This document shows positions 23,978 to 36,327 of a DNA stretch of 64,000 nt, piece after piece. Numbering within the stretch: position 1 is the first letter of the stretch; every line of letters begins with the position of its first letter. The notes below the pieces were generated by a model, which was not told the DNA's origin, made no database searches, and saw only the letters and a list, made by a program, of their open reading frames with translations. The stretch lies in assembly GCA_963853835.1 (NCBI GenBank), contig OY970835.1:30268047-30332046 (forward strand). Reading direction: 5' to 3'. Source of the stretch: Calendula officinalis. Taxonomy: Eukaryota; Streptophyta; Magnoliopsida; Asterales; Asteraceae. The translations under genes were made by a program, and so were the position numbers.

Positions 23978-25094
23978 CTATACGCACAAATATACTTTAC
24001 TTACATAATTTCTAGAAACTTCTTTGAGAAATTTCTTCGGGGAATCCAAATATTGATCACAATCGTTCTTTACGATTGAAACAAGCTCTTCTCTACCAGC
24101 ATTTTCAAAGTTTCTTATCAGGATTGTTAAAGTCAACTCATCTGGTATGCAACCTGATGATTTCATTGACTCATATGTTTCCATTGCTTTTTCTATCATA
24201 TCCACTTTTAAATATGCTCCAATCAGCTCTGTATATGCTCGGGTGTCTGGTTTTAAGCCTTCTTTAATTAATTCACAAAAAAGATTTTCAACTTTATTTA
24301 TTAGTTTCTTTTTTCCAAACATTAACATCAAGTCGCCATAAAGAGAGTGGTCGGGCTCGTACCATGCTTCTTTCTTCATGTATTCGAATACCTGAATCCT
24401 GATTGCATTTCAGATTAAGATGCAACCTTGAAATCATATAATAGAAAATACATAAAGAGATTGGTCAAAATCCATTTAATCTGTTTAAATTTCATTTGGG
24501 GGGGGATCTAAAGATCCAATAGAACTTGTACTCCAATTTTATAATTAAAAACTAGAAGGTTAAATTCCAAAATAAGAGTTAAATACAAGTAAACAAAGCA
24601 AGCGCACTCGTTAATTTTGAAAAAAAAAGTTTTGGATATTACATGATATCTTACGACAAATACATTCTGAAAGAAACAGAATTGTGTCAATTCCTCATAG
24701 AATATACATATGCAGAAGTTGAGTTTTGAAACCTAATCCATTTGAGCAAAATATATATATATAGAAAGCCTCGTACCTTTAGAGCAAGATCCAAGTGGTG
24801 TTGCCTCTGCAATTCAGCGAAAGCATCCAACAAATCATCTTTCAAGAGACGGTTGAGCTTTGAATTGAAGACTTGATCAAGTCTAGATGGATTTTTGGCA
24901 GCTAATTTGAGCGATTGAACTGCTTGTATTGCTTCTGTAGACAAAACACCATCGCTACGTCTTCTCGTTCTGAGGGGCTTTCTCAATCCACAGGTTATTG
25001 TTGTCGCATATCGCAATTGAATTTTATCAGATCCAATAGCGTTTAAAGCCCTTTCTAGAAATTGAATTTTGATCGGAGAAGAAACCATGTTCAT
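23978..25094 (-). CDS. THA8-like short PPR protein, 2 exons, 243 aa
   Basis: Exon 1 is 24777-25094 and exon 2 is 23978-24391; both are phase 0, giving 243 codons plus stop. The first part has LLKDDLLDAFAELQRQHHLDLALKVFEYMKKE, followed by classic PPR helices (LINKVENLFCELIKEGLKPDTRAYTELIGAYLKV and IEKAMETYESMKSSGCIPDELTLTILIRNF, given here as continuous landmarks by name only in part: LFCELIKEGLKPDTRAYTEL; METYESMKSSGCIPDELTLT). This layout of few PPRs with a preceding helical domain matches the organelle-targeted THA8/THA8L family, which helps splice group II introns. The N-terminus is basic, Ser/Thr-rich and poor in acids up to about residue 45 (CGLRKPLRTRRRSD), as for a transit peptide. The start at 25094 is the first ATG; 25088 is also possible. 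The exact paralogue and the target intron are unknown. Confidence 0.85.
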
Positions 25095-25593
25095 CAAGGG
25101 TTTAGGGTTTTTAGCCTCAGAACTACCGGTTTAAAGGAGGTTTTAAGGCAACATGTTTCTCTCATTTTCCAAATTTTGTATTTTGATCAGAAATTATTAC
25201 CAAATAATCAAAATTAACATAAGCTAATTAAAATCTACACCGTAATTTTTTTTTTAATGTACACCACCTTATACAATTACTACATAGTGCAGACTGTATA
25301 AATATGTAAAACACCTATTATGATGTATAAGTTAAAATATGTAGTATTGTAGTTTATATTCACCACCTTTAACATAAGATTTCCCTTTTCTTAACTATAA
25401 ACACTACATTTATAAATTAATATATTTATGACGTTATATTTTATTTTTAAACAAACATTATTTGTAAGAAATATCATTTTTAAACAGTTAATAAATAATA
25501 ATATTTCTCCATGAATTTTACATATCTAAGTAACCCTTTTTACTTATTTTTACATTTAGATTTAACATAAGATTTTGTTAACTACAATTATTG
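25095..25593. other. Spacer before the retrotransposon
   Basis: AT-rich sequence upstream of the THA8-like gene; it should hold that gene's promoter. Nothing else is recognised up to the target duplication at 25594. Confidence 0.4.
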
Positions 25594-25598
25594 ACAGA

Positions 25599-26211
25599 TG
25601 TTAGAACAAATCACAGTTCAACTTATTACTGATGCTGCAGTTAGTACTGATCATGGTTACTACTGGTGAAGACTATGGTTACTACTGATGGGGCAGAAAC
25701 ACTTGATACTGATGAGTTGATACTGGTGAAGACTATAACTAACTTACTACTGATCATGCACATATTGAAGATTACTACTGATCATTAGTAGTTACTACTG
25801 ACGTTGGTTTTGGACTTACTACTGATTATCAAAGTTACTACTGATACGCGTATTTGGAGCAAATCAAGTCCGAGATCTTCGCAGAGTTAGTTATAGAATG
25901 TTATTCAATGTATATCTTTTATAATTCGATGTAAATCAAGTCCTAGAATAACTAGGGTAAATAGTTAGGCTTCAAGGACTGCTATAAGTAGTTCCTTACG
26001 AATTGTAAACGTACGTGTGTATTGGTAATCAATAATATACATTGAAGCTTTTTGTGAATCACCGTGTTCTTAATATTATTGTTCATTGTTCATTCAATAT
26101 ACAGTATTCTATTGTTCTTAATATATTAATACAAGTGTTGATCCGCTGCAACTTCTTGTTATTAGTAGATCTGGGTTGGCAATAACTTGTTTTGGTTATT
26201 CGATCCTGACA
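25599..26211 (+). repeat. 5' LTR, 613 bp
   Basis: Starts TGTTAGAACAAATC and ends GATCCTGACA. The first ~260 bp contain seven copies of TTACTACTG plus several shortened variants such as GATACTGATG. The 3' part is AT-rich with a run of TATTGTTCATTG-type words, where R/U5 is expected. A promoter is expected here; I could not fix a single TATA box with confidence. Confidence 0.95.
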
Positions 26212-26213
26212 AG

Positions 26214-26225
26214 TGGTATCAGAGC
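26214..26225 (+). promoter_or_regulatory. Primer-binding site (initiator tRNA-Met)
   Basis: TGGTATCAGAGC, two bases after the LTR end, is the standard plant sequence complementary to the 3' end of tRNA-iMet that primes minus-strand synthesis. Confidence 0.93.
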
Positions 26226-26298
26226 TTATTGGTTCTAGATCTACGAATTTTAAGAACAACAAAAAGTTTTAATCTATAAAACACACATATTATTAATC

Positions 26299-28812
26299 AT
26301 GACTGATAACAATGAAAGTACTCAAGCAAATAAAATCCCTATACTCACTCCCAATAACTTTGGAATGTGGAAGAATCGTATTAAGCAATACATGCTTATT
26401 ACTGATTATTCCATGTGGGAAGTTGTTGTTGAAGGAAACAAAACCGTTCACAATCAAGCAACAAGTTCTGCAACTGAAGCAGACAAACTCAAGTGTGAAA
26501 AGGAGAAGAAAGACAGAGGAATTGAACTCGAAGCTCTAAGCACTCTTCTACTGGCCATTCCTAATGATTATCAACATCTCTTTGTTGAATATGATGATGC
26601 AAAGATGTTGTGGCAGGCACTGGAAAAGAGATTTGTTGGCACCAAAAGCACCAAAAGAAACATGAAGTCTGTACTAAAACAGGACTTTGAAAATTTCAAA
26701 GGCCAAAAGAATGAATCCCTATCTCAAATCTTTGATAGGTTCAACAAACTCATTGGTGAATTGAATCAAGTTGGTGTGAAACCAGACAATGATGATGTCA
26801 ACAGAAAATTTCTCAGATCTCTTGGAGAAGAATGGTCTATGTACACAGTCATATATAGACAAGGTGATGCTCTGGAAGAAAAAGAGCTGGATGAATTGTA
26901 CAATGAGCTTAGGGTGTTTGAATCTGAGGTAAGCTCTAAAACTCCTATGTTATCTTCAAACAATGTTGCTTTTGTATCTAATACAGGTCAAGTTCAAGAA
27001 ACTACTACAGGAAAGGCTGCAGATTGTGAAGATACTGCAAGAGAATCCTTCTTCACTAGTCATGTGCATACTGCACTAATTAGTGATGATTTGGAACAAT
27101 TGAATCCTGATGATCTTGAAGAAATGGATCTAAAATGGCAGATGGCTATGCTGAGCCTGAGAACCAAAAGGTTCTTGAAGAGGACTGGTAGAATAAACCT
27201 TAACTACAACAAAGGTGACAAGGCTGGATTTGACAAGACTAAAGTCAAATGTTACAACTGTAACAACCTTGGGCACTTTGCTAAAGAATGTCCTCAGCCA
27301 GACAAAAGATCAAACTCAACTGCTCTTGTTTCACAACAAGGACAAGGTTATGATTGGAGCTTTCAAGCAGAGGAACATGCACAAAATCAAGCTCTCATGG
27401 CTTTCACTGATTCTCCTACTAAGGTACATTCTAAATCTTGCACTCCTGAATGCATTAAAGCATATAAAGATTTAGAAAAACTTAATAAAGAAACACTTGA
27501 AGAGATGATTCTAAATAGAAATAGAAGAATTGAATATAATGGTTGTATAGCTGATCTTGAAAATCAAATTAAAATTTATAAAATAACTGATCAAAAGATA
27601 AAAGAAGAATTGCTACAAACCACTTATGAAAAAGAACATCTTGAATTAAAATTAAAAGAAACTTTGATCAAACTAGAAGAATATCAAATGGAACTAGAAC
27701 AAAATAAATTAACCATTAAAAAGTTTGAAAGAAGTTCTCAAATTGTTAATGAATTAACAAGTAATCAAACCACTGAAAAAGTTGTGCATGGAGTGGGATA
27801 TCATGCTGTATCACCTCCATATAAATTCATTCCTCCACTTAAAGCTAGTTCAGAAAGAATCATAAATGAATTAAAAAATGAAAATCAAACTGAATCGAAT
27901 AATGAAACATCTGAATCAAATGATTCTTCTGATGATGATCAAACTACAGACTCAATTGATACAAGTTTTCACACAGCACAAAGTCAAAATGACTCTCCTA
28001 AATATGATACAGAAAATATACCAAAAATTTTCAGAAGGGGAAATGAAAGAAATAAAAATCAACTCTTAAATCAAAGAAAACCTGAAGGTGCTAAGGATAA
28101 GAAGTTAAGATGTGTTATTTGCAACAAAGTAAACCATTTAGCAAAGGATTGTCACTTCAATCCAATTAACTGCAAAGAGTTCAAAGAATTTAAAAATTCT
28201 AAAGAAAAAGCAAAAACACAAAGGATAAAAGATACTACTGATCCATCAGTAGTAAATAAAACAAAATCTCAAAAATCTGAAACACCAAAATTTGGAAGAA
28301 ATGCACCAAGGTTTGTGCAAAATAAAAGAGTTGGAAGCCCAAAGAACATTAATTATTTCAAAAATAATGGAAAAACAAATCAAAATAAACAATATTTTAA
28401 TTTTTCCAACACCAGTAGAAACTTTAAAAGGTTTACTACTGATCCTAACCCTGATTACAATGCTGTTGGGTACCAGTACCAAAACACTACTGGTAAAAAC
28501 CCTAATTTTAAAAATACTACTACTGCCAAACCAAATGTTAAAAACATTACTGGTTATCCTAAACATGGTAATTACCCAAATACTACTGGTCCATCCGTAG
28601 TAAAGTATTCAAAAGCTAAATATAATGGGTATAGACCAAGGTCAGTAGTAAACTCAGACACCAGTAACAAATCTAAAAGGGCAGTAGTAAAACAAAACAC
28701 CAGTACTAAAAAGGTATGGGTACCAACAATGTTTAAAATTAAATCTTCTAAATCTTACTTTTCAAAGGATGAACCCAAGACATATAAAGCTTGGGTTCCC
28801 AAACTTAACTAA
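26299..28812 (+). CDS. gag: Retrotransposon Gag, 837 aa, two zinc knuckles
   Basis: A single open frame. The N-terminus has the copia capsid signature [18 protein letters not shown] (about 15-32). A UBN2-like helical region follows ([26 protein letters not shown]). Two CCHC knuckles are present: [15 protein letters not shown] from residue 318 and [15 protein letters not shown] from residue 605. Between them is a Lys/Glu-rich coiled-coil-like stretch (about 390-490). The C-terminal ~200 residues are low-complexity Asn/Thr/Lys with repeated TTG and TTD words, because the ACTACTG motif runs through the coding sequence. Gag packages RNA into cytoplasmic particles. It ends in TAA and pol continues in another frame, so it is not a plain gag-pol fusion. 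A GAG|GTAAGC donor-like site lies at 26926-26934. Confidence 0.93.
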   Translation: MTDNNESTQANKIPILTPNNFGMWKNRIKQYMLITDYSMWEVVVEGNKTVHNQATSSATEADKLKCEKEKKDRGIELEALSTLLLAIPNDYQHLFVEYDDAKMLWQALEKRFVGTKSTKRNMKSVLKQDFENFKGQKNESLSQIFDRFNKLIGELNQVGVKPDNDDVNRKFLRSLGEEWSMYTVIYRQGDALEEKELDELYNELRVFESEVSSKTPMLSSNNVAFVSNTGQVQETTTGKAADCEDTARESFFTSHVHTALISDDLEQLNPDDLEEMDLKWQMAMLSLRTKRFLKRTGRINLNYNKGDKAGFDKTKVKCYNCNNLGHFAKECPQPDKRSNSTALVSQQGQGYDWSFQAEEHAQNQALMAFTDSPTKVHSKSCTPECIKAYKDLEKLNKETLEEMILNRNRRIEYNGCIADLENQIKIYKITDQKIKEELLQTTYEKEHLELKLKETLIKLEEYQMELEQNKLTIKKFERSSQIVNELTSNQTTEKVVHGVGYHAVSPPYKFIPPLKASSERIINELKNENQTESNNETSESNDSSDDDQTTDSIDTSFHTAQSQNDSPKYDTENIPKIFRRGNERNKNQLLNQRKPEGAKDKKLRCVICNKVNHLAKDCHFNPINCKEFKEFKNSKEKAKTQRIKDTTDPSVVNKTKSQKSETPKFGRNAPRFVQNKRVGSPKNINYFKNNGKTNQNKQYFNFSNTSRNFKRFTTDPNPDYNAVGYQYQNTTGKNPNFKNTTTAKPNVKNITGYPKHGNYPNTTGPSVVKYSKAKYNGYRPRSVVNSDTSNKSKRAVVKQNTSTKKVWVPTMFKIKSSKSYFSKDEPKTYKAWVPKLN

Positions 28813-31800
28813 TCTTTTACTTACTTGTGCAGAGCATTCAGATCCCTGAAGAAGGTAGAACATGGCACATTGATAGTGAATGCTCAAGGCACATGACTGG
28901 AAATCTGCAAATTCTTAAGGATTTCAAGTCATTTGATGGAGGGTATGTGGCCTTTGGTGAGAACCCAAAGGGAGGTAAGATTACAGGCAAAGGTACAATT
29001 ACTAATGGTAAAATTACTTTTGATGATGTATTTTATGTAGCTGAGCTAAAATACAATCTTATCAGTGTGTCTCAAGTATGTGATAAAAAGAACAAGATTC
29101 TTTTCACAGATATTGAGTGCATCATTCTTTCTCCTGACTTTGTTTTAGATGAAAAATATGTAGTTTTGAGAACTCCAAGGAGAAACAATGTGTATTTCCT
29201 GGATATAGGGGGAGAACTCATTTCTTCAAATGAGGTCAACTGTTTTATATCCAAGGCAAACACTACTGAATCAGAACTATGGCATAGAAGGATGTGTCAC
29301 ACAAACTTTAAAAATATGAACAATTTAGTAAGAAAGAACTTGGTAATTGGATTACCACAAAAACAGTTCATGTGTGATCATCATTGTGTTGCATGCCTAA
29401 AAGGTAAACAACATAAGTCTTCTCATATGTCCAAAATTATAAATTCTATTTCTGTTCCTTTACAACTCTTACATATGGACCTTTTTGGACCTACAAATGT
29501 AATGAGCATTGGAAAGAAACAATATTGTCTTGTTATTACTGATGACTTTTCCAGATATACATGGGTTTTCTTTCTCAGGACAAAAGATGAAACAAGTGAA
29601 CTCATCAAGAACTTAATTATTAAACTGGAAAACACATCTGACCAAAAAATTAAAGCCATAAGATGTGATAATGGCACAGAATTTAAAAATGCTAACTTAA
29701 TTAACTTTTGTGATCTTAAAGGTATTGACAGGCAATACAGCTCACCTAGAACTCCTCAACAAAATGGTGTAGCTGAAAGAAGAAATAGAACCATCATTGA
29801 AGCAGCAAGATCAATGTTAGCAGACTCAAAATTACCAATTACTTTTTGGGCTGAAGCTGTTAATACTGCCTGTTATGTACAAAACAGAGTATTAATAGTT
29901 AAGCCACATCATAAAACACCATATGAACTTTTTAACAAAATAAAACCTTCCATAAGTTTCTTAAAATCATTTGGTTGTCCTTGTACTATTTTGATTACAA
30001 GAGAACAAATTGGTAAGTTTGACTGCAAAGCTGATGATGGAATCTTTGTGGGATACTCTACTCAAAGCAAATCATACAGAGTGTTCAACAAAAGATTAAG
30101 GATTATTGAAGAAAGCATCAATGTATCCTTTAATGAGAATATACCTAATGAACAAGGAAATGGTCCAGATTGGCTATTTAACATAGGCAATCTAACCAAA
30201 TCCTTTAACACTAACTTGGATTTAAATGCAGGTGATTCAAATTGTCATACTCAAAAGGAAGGAACATCATCTTTCAATTCTGGTCAAGAAGAGATGAGAT
30301 ACATAGTAGTTGATACTATTCCCACAGTTAATACTGAGAACAGTAATAACTCAGATTCTGGGAGCAGTAGTGAATCAGATAATGAGGACAGTAGTAATTC
30401 AAATACTACTGGTACCAGTAATAGTACTCATAATACTACTGGTCCTAGCAATAACCTAAATTCTCAAAATACTACTGATCCCAGTAATAATTTAAATACT
30501 ACTGATCCCAGTAGTAACTCTGAACCAGCAAATGATGATGAACCAAACATCAATGACAATGAAGAATCTCAAGAGGAACAAATCCCTGAGACAAATGAGT
30601 CAAATCTTGAAAATCAACTAGTGGTTGATAGAGCTACAAACTCAGGGACTCAAAAGAACCATCCATTAGACAATGTTCTAAGTGATGTTAACTCACAACT
30701 ACAAACAAGAAGCAAATTAAATAAAAGTCTAACTGCAAACATGTGTAACATAAGTTTAATTGCTAATGAATGTATGTTTGAATGTTTTCTGTCTCAGGAT
30801 GAACCAAAGAAGATTCAACAAGCAATGAAGGATTCAAACTGGATTGAGGCAATGCAAGAAGAACTCCTTCAATTCAAATTACAAGCTGTTTGGACACTTG
30901 TACCTTTACCCAAAGGAAAAAGAGCCATTGGAACAAGATGGATCTTTAGAAACAAGAAAGATGAAAGAGGTATAGTGATCAAGAACAAAGCCAGACTTGT
31001 AGCCCAAGGATACACTCAAGAAGAAGGAATAGACTATGATGAAGTATATGCTCCTGTTGCAAGAATTGAAGCAATAAGAATATTCCTAGCATATGCTTCA
31101 TACAAGAAGTTTAAAGTCTATTAAATGGATGTGAAGAGTGCATTCCTGTATGGGAAAATTGAAGAAGAAGTATATGTGTGTCAACCTCCAGGTTTTGAAG
31201 ATCCAGAAAATGGTGACTATATATTCAAACTAGACAAAGCTCTGTATGGCCTACATCAGGCACCAAGAGCATGGTATGATACATTATCATCATACTTGTT
31301 GAAGAATGATTTTAAAAGAGGAGCTATTGACAAGACTATGTTCACAAGAAAGGTAAAAAATGATATACTACTAGTTCAAATCTATGTAGATGATATCATT
31401 TTTGGATCAACAAATGATTTATTGTGTAAAGAGTTTGAGGATCTCATGCAAACCAAATTCAAGATGAGCTCCATGGGTCCAATGAACTTCTTCCTTGGAC
31501 TCCAAGTCAATCAAAGATCCATATGTATTTTGATAAACCAATCAAAGTATGTTAAAGACATCTTGGAGAAGTTTACCATGAAAGACTGCAAGATTGCAAG
31601 TACACCAATGGAAACACACAAACACCTACATCCTGATGCTGAGGGGGAGGATGTAGATGAACACTTATATAGATCAATGATAGGCTCTTTGATGTACTTA
31701 ACTGCATCACGACCTGACATTATGTACAGTGTTTGTGTGTGTGCAAGATATCAAGCAAGACCTAAAGAACTACACTTGCAGGCTGTCAAAAGAATAATCA

Positions 31801-32282
31801 GATACTTGAAAGGCAAACCATCACTTGGTCTATGGTATCCACATGACTCACCATTTGAACTCATAGCCTACACAGATAGTGACTATGGAGGTGAATGTCA
31901 AGATAGAAAGTCTACTACTGGTGGATGTCAATTCTTTGGATCAAGACTGGTGTCATGGCAATGTAAGAAACAAACAAATGTATCCACATCAACTGCTGAA
32001 GCAGAGTATGTAGCTGCATCTGCTTGTTGTGCTCAAGTACTTTGGATTCAAAACCAGCTTCTAGACTTTGGTATCTCTATCCTTAAAACTCCTATTTTTA
32101 TTGATAATCAAAGTGCTATTAGCATTGTGAACAATCCAGTAAAACACTCTAAAACTAAACACATTGAAATAAGATTTCACTTTATAAGAGATTGTAATGA
32201 AAAGAAGTTGATTAAAGTAGTTAAAATTCATACTGACAATCAATTAGTGACTATCATAGCCTACACAGATAGTGACTATTGA
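28809..32282 (+). pseudogene. pol: Retrotransposon pol (protease, integrase, RT, RNase H), interrupted
   Basis: Frame opens right after the Gag stop; no ATG is near, and TTTTACTTACTTGTGCAG precedes the first protease motif. Order: protease [16 protein letters not shown]-pre-integrase HRRMCH...[10 protein letters not shown] zinc site, integrase core HMDLFGP / CDNGTEF / [10 protein letters not shown] (D,D,E all present), a Ser/Asn/Thr-rich spacer, RT ([28 protein letters not shown] at 31383-31394), and RNase H (AYTDSDYGG; STAEAEYVA). Lesions: the protease active-site triplet reads Asp-Ser-Glu, where the family has Asp-Ser-Gly (28872-28880). There is an in-frame TAA at 31122-31124 inside RT, where relatives have Gln. 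The RNase H C-terminus is cut off by a 26-bp copy of its own start (32254-32279) followed by TGA. This copy cannot supply its own enzymes as read. Confidence 0.92.
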
Positions 32283-32772
32283 GTATGCACAAAATACTAC
32301 TGGTAAGACAATACTACTGATAAACAATTGTACTCACATATACTACTGGTCTCTAAAATGGTGGTTACTACTGCTAGGGTTGGTAAATTAGGTCAGTATT
32401 AAAATTCATTAGTTACTACTGATGTCTACAGTCACTACTGATGTCAAAATCCTTAGTTACTACTGACGTTCATAGATACTACTGACGTTTTCTACTGGTA
32501 TCTAATTTACTACTGGTCTTTAAATTGTCAAAGTTACCAAACTAACCCCCACGAAAATAACCGTTGTGTTATGATTCGAAGGGCAATTTAGTCTTTTTGC
32601 AGATCAAATCGTAAGATATAAATAGCTGAAGTCGATTAATGTAGAATTATCCACACATCGATTTGCTAAATCCTCTCTATAAACCCTAAATCGCGATCAT
32701 AAACCCTGCACCAGTAACAAACATTCATACTTGTTCTCTCAAATCAAACGATCAAACACAAAATCGACGACA
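32283..32772 (+). repeat. Retrotransposon spacer packed with ACTACTG motifs
   Basis: Between the pol stop and the extra ORF, 32290-32520 holds about ten copies of (T/A)ACTACTG(A/G)T, with spacers of roughly 10-45 bp. The remainder (32530-32772) reads like a leader: TATAAATAG at about 32618, then AAACCCTAAATC-type words. It could be an internal promoter for the accessory ORF (inference). Confidence 0.7.
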
Positions 32773-35700
32773 ATGGCAACTCTACAATCTCTTGATGTTC
32801 AAACAAATCTCAAATACTCAGAGTTTCACAACATGTGTGCGTATCTAAAGAATCCAGACGGAACGAAAGACTTTCGTCCAATCGTCATGTTTTTGAAACA
32901 TTCGTATATAAAGTTTGCACTCACTGTAAATCCTAAGGCCAATCAACAACACCTAGTGAGTTTCTGGGAGAATGCAGAACAAGTTGATGATACAGACTTT
33001 ACTAAGATAAGGTCAGTAGTAGATGGAAAAGAAATCTTTATATCAGAACGATCAATCAGACACCATCTACAACTCCATGATGATGAAGGTATGATTTCTT
33101 TACCAAAGGAAGACCTTGTTGAATGTTTACAAACAATGGGATATGAGGGAAGACTTGACATTGTCACTTTTCAAAAAGGTCTTCTCTCCCCAAAATGGAA
33201 ATTTTTAATACACACCATTCAACACTGTCTTTCTCCTAAAAGAAGCTCTTGGAATGAGTTTAACAAGTCAATAGCATCTGCTGTTGTTTGTTTATGCACA
33301 GACCAAGTCTTTAATTTTTCAAATATGATTTTTGAGGGAATGTTGGGAAATCTTTCTACTACAAAATTTTTAATGTATCCCAGATTTCTTCAACATTTAA
33401 TAAATTGTGAATTGCAAAACTTGTCAACTCCCAAAAATATTTTTACAACACCTGAGTTGAACAAGAAAGTTTTCTCAAATATGAGAAAATAATTTAAATT
33501 TTCGGGCAAGGAAACCCCTCTGTTTCCTAACATGATCAAAGATCAACCAAATCTTGGAGAAGGTTCAATCAAAGACACAACCCCAATTGAACCTCAACCC
33601 ACTCCTTCACCCCCAAATGCAGCCCAAACACAACCCCAAACAGTCACTCAATCATCCACCCAATTAGATGTCCTGAATGTGTCCCAGGAACATGAACTCA
33701 ATCTGCAGAGTGCTACTCTTCACTCTGTAGAAGACCAGCCAATAGCCAAATCAGTCCAGAAAAGATATAAAAGGAAGAAATCTTCCTTAAAGGACACCAG
33801 GGGACCCATTGAGTCAAACCCCAGGCTCCAAGAGGTGTCCTCCAAGGAGGAGAGAGGGCATGAGGAAAGGGCTCTCACTACTGATGCCCCAAAGGTGGGT
33901 ACACAGGATAGTGAGAATATCACTAAGACCCAGACCTCGGCAACTCTTAGTGATGACTCTTTTGAGGAATTACTAAGAGGACCCCGTTGCCAAGAAACCA
34001 CAAGGGGGGCACTACTGCTTCTTCTAGGAAGAACAGAGTGTCCAAACAACTCATTTCATAACCAAGAAGTGATGAGGGTAGAACTGAAACTATTGATTTG
34101 ACGGAAAGGATGGAAAACCTTAAAGCCAATGTACCTGTTAGTGAGCCCAATGATCTTGCTAGAAGAAGTGAGGGCAGTTTTGAATAAAAACAATTGACGG
34201 ATAGGATGGAAAACCTTGAAACCATTGTACAAGATTGTCTGAAATATTTAACAAATCAAGGAAAAACCATGACCTATATGAGGAAGCATATCAACACAAT
34301 TAACAAAAGGATGAAATTATATGAGCACAGACTTCTTCAACAAACAAGAATCATTCGAAGGTTGAAAAAGAAGGTTGACAGTAGTGATGCTCCACCAGTT
34401 GAGCTCACTAAGGGGGAGAAGGAAAACATACAAAGCATGATAGATGAATCTATTGCAGCAGCAGCAACTTCTCTCCTCAATCTTAAAGAAACAAAGGTTG
34501 ATGAAGGCCAGGTTAATGATGAAAGCCTAGAAAAGATGGATATTACTGATGAGGCTACTACTACTGCTCCTATGGAAGAACAAGCTCAAAAAGAAGCATC
34601 AATAGTAACTCCTACTACTACTGATGTCATAGCAGTAGTAAATCAAGAAGAGGCAGCAAACACTACTGATGCCCTATCAGTAGTAATTCCTGAAGACATA
34701 CCAGTAGTAACTACCTTGGCTACTACTGATGATATTATTGAGCTGCCACCACTACTAGAGCCTGCAGTAATAATTCCACCATCACCAGCAACAAGATCAA
34801 CACAGTTGGTAGTGAAAGATATTGATGATGATATCAACTGGATGGAAGTTGATGAATGTACTCTACCTCCACATCCCAAAAATACTTCCCATGTCACAAA
34901 TACATACCTATGGTCACAAATTTAGAATTGAAGCTGCACCAGATAAAAAGAGTGACAATTACATAGGAAAGGGAAAGGAAATTGCTGATGAAGACCAACC
35001 TAATAGAGCACAAGGTCATGAGATGGTCAGCAAAATTAATTATGCTCGGTCAGCAAAGAATGATAAATGGAAAATGAAGAGGGCAAATTACTTGAAAAAG
35101 GTTGAAGCCTCTCTAGACATTGAGAACAGAAAATTAGCAGAAAGGGCTAGAATACTAAGACAACCCTTCACAGAAATAAAATTGGTAGATATAGCTGACA
35201 TATCAAAACTGCCACAATTTCAACACAAGGTCAAAACCAAACAAGTTGCAGAAACCAGAAAAGAATTACAACAAAGAGAACTACAAAAAATAAGGCAACT
35301 TGAATCTGAAACAATAGAACTTCTTGAAGCACAAGTACAAGAATGCAAAGAGTAGAAGGCTGATATGCCAGAAGAATTTGCAGACAAGAAGAAAGAAATG
35401 GTCACATTCTTGAAGTCAAGAGGTCACAACACAAAGGCCTTTGGAAGAATGAAGTTGATCAATTTAATTGAAAAGAACTGTGTGGAGAAGAAGAAGGACC
35501 TTCTTGAACAAAAGATTAAAGAGAAGGACACCACAAAGCTTGAACAGATAAACTCCAAAGAAATGAAAGAAAGAAAAACTATAACTGGTGAAACATCTGG
35601 TGAACTCTCTTTAACTACAAGAAAAAGGAAGGCTGATCAATCTGAACTAGAATAACCAAAGAATAAACTACAAATAGTTCAAGTTCATGATCTTCCTATT

Positions 35701-36279
35701 GCTCCCCTAGAAAGCAATCCAATCATGAACTGGAGATGTACAGATGATGCGATTGAGATTGTTAGAGAAGATAAGGTCACTCAAAGATTTAGAGCTTGGA
35801 AACCTTTAGTCATGTCCCTAACCAGGAGTGACATAATCAAGAATTTTATTATTGGTAAACCAAGAATGACCAAGAAGACCTGGAAGAATTCAGCTGCAGG
35901 TTACATTACAGAAATGATTAATGCTGCTTTCTATCCAGATGAATATCCAGAGAAGTTTACAAATCCAGAGAATATTCAAGCCTGGAATGTGCTACCAACA
36001 GTCAACATGTACTTCTTTGAATATACAAGTAAGAAGTGTGAGTTATTCCTATATGAAAAAAAGTATCCTCACTCTGAGAAAACTCTTTATCAACTTTGGT
36101 GCATGAATTTTATTAAGCCTAATAATGCTGTGATGTTCCAAAACAAGTTAAATGAATTTGTGAAAAAGATCAGCAAATATATTATTGCACAAAGGAATAA
36201 AAGAAACCAACAGACTTCAGAAGGAGATCAAAGAAGAGCAAAACTGTTGGAAGAAAAGAAAAAGGAGAAGCAGAAGTAA
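32773..36279 (+). pseudogene. Retrotransposon accessory ORF region (3' of RNase H), broken
   Basis: ATG 32773 opens a ~240-aa globular domain (FLKHSYIKFALTVNPKA; ISERSIRHHLQLHDDEG; WKFLIHTIQHCLSPKRSSW; TTKFLMYPRFLQHLI). I recognise this pattern from retroelement-linked proteins in Asteraceae genomes that carry automatic names such as 'synaptobrevin, longin-like'; I see no SNARE motif, so that name is not endorsed. After TAA 33490-33492 the same frame resumes: Pro/Gln/Thr-rich (33532-34101), then in another frame a coiled-coil-like segment (34194-34925), then Lys/Glu-rich helices (34822-35355, 35365-35655) and a compact domain (35725-36279, WKPLVMSLTRSD; YQLWCMNFIKP). Further breaks are TAG 35353 and TAA 35653, and a 98-bp imperfect direct duplication near 34095/34193 explains one frame change. 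It occupies the place of the env-like ORF of Sireviruses. Function is unknown. Confidence 0.7.
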
Positions 36280-36317
36280 GAAGAAACTTGATTGATTGAA
36301 AGAGAATCAATAAGTTT

Positions 36318-36327
36318 AGGGGGAGAT
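36318..36327 (+). promoter_or_regulatory. Polypurine tract
   Basis: AGGGGGAGAT lies immediately before the 3' LTR and would prime plus-strand DNA synthesis. Confidence 0.85.

Noticed and set aside
32773..33492. SNARE/synaptobrevin identity for the retroelement accessory domain
   Set aside because: No SNARE heptad pattern with central Arg/Gln and no C-terminal membrane helix; such a name would be inherited from automatic annotation.
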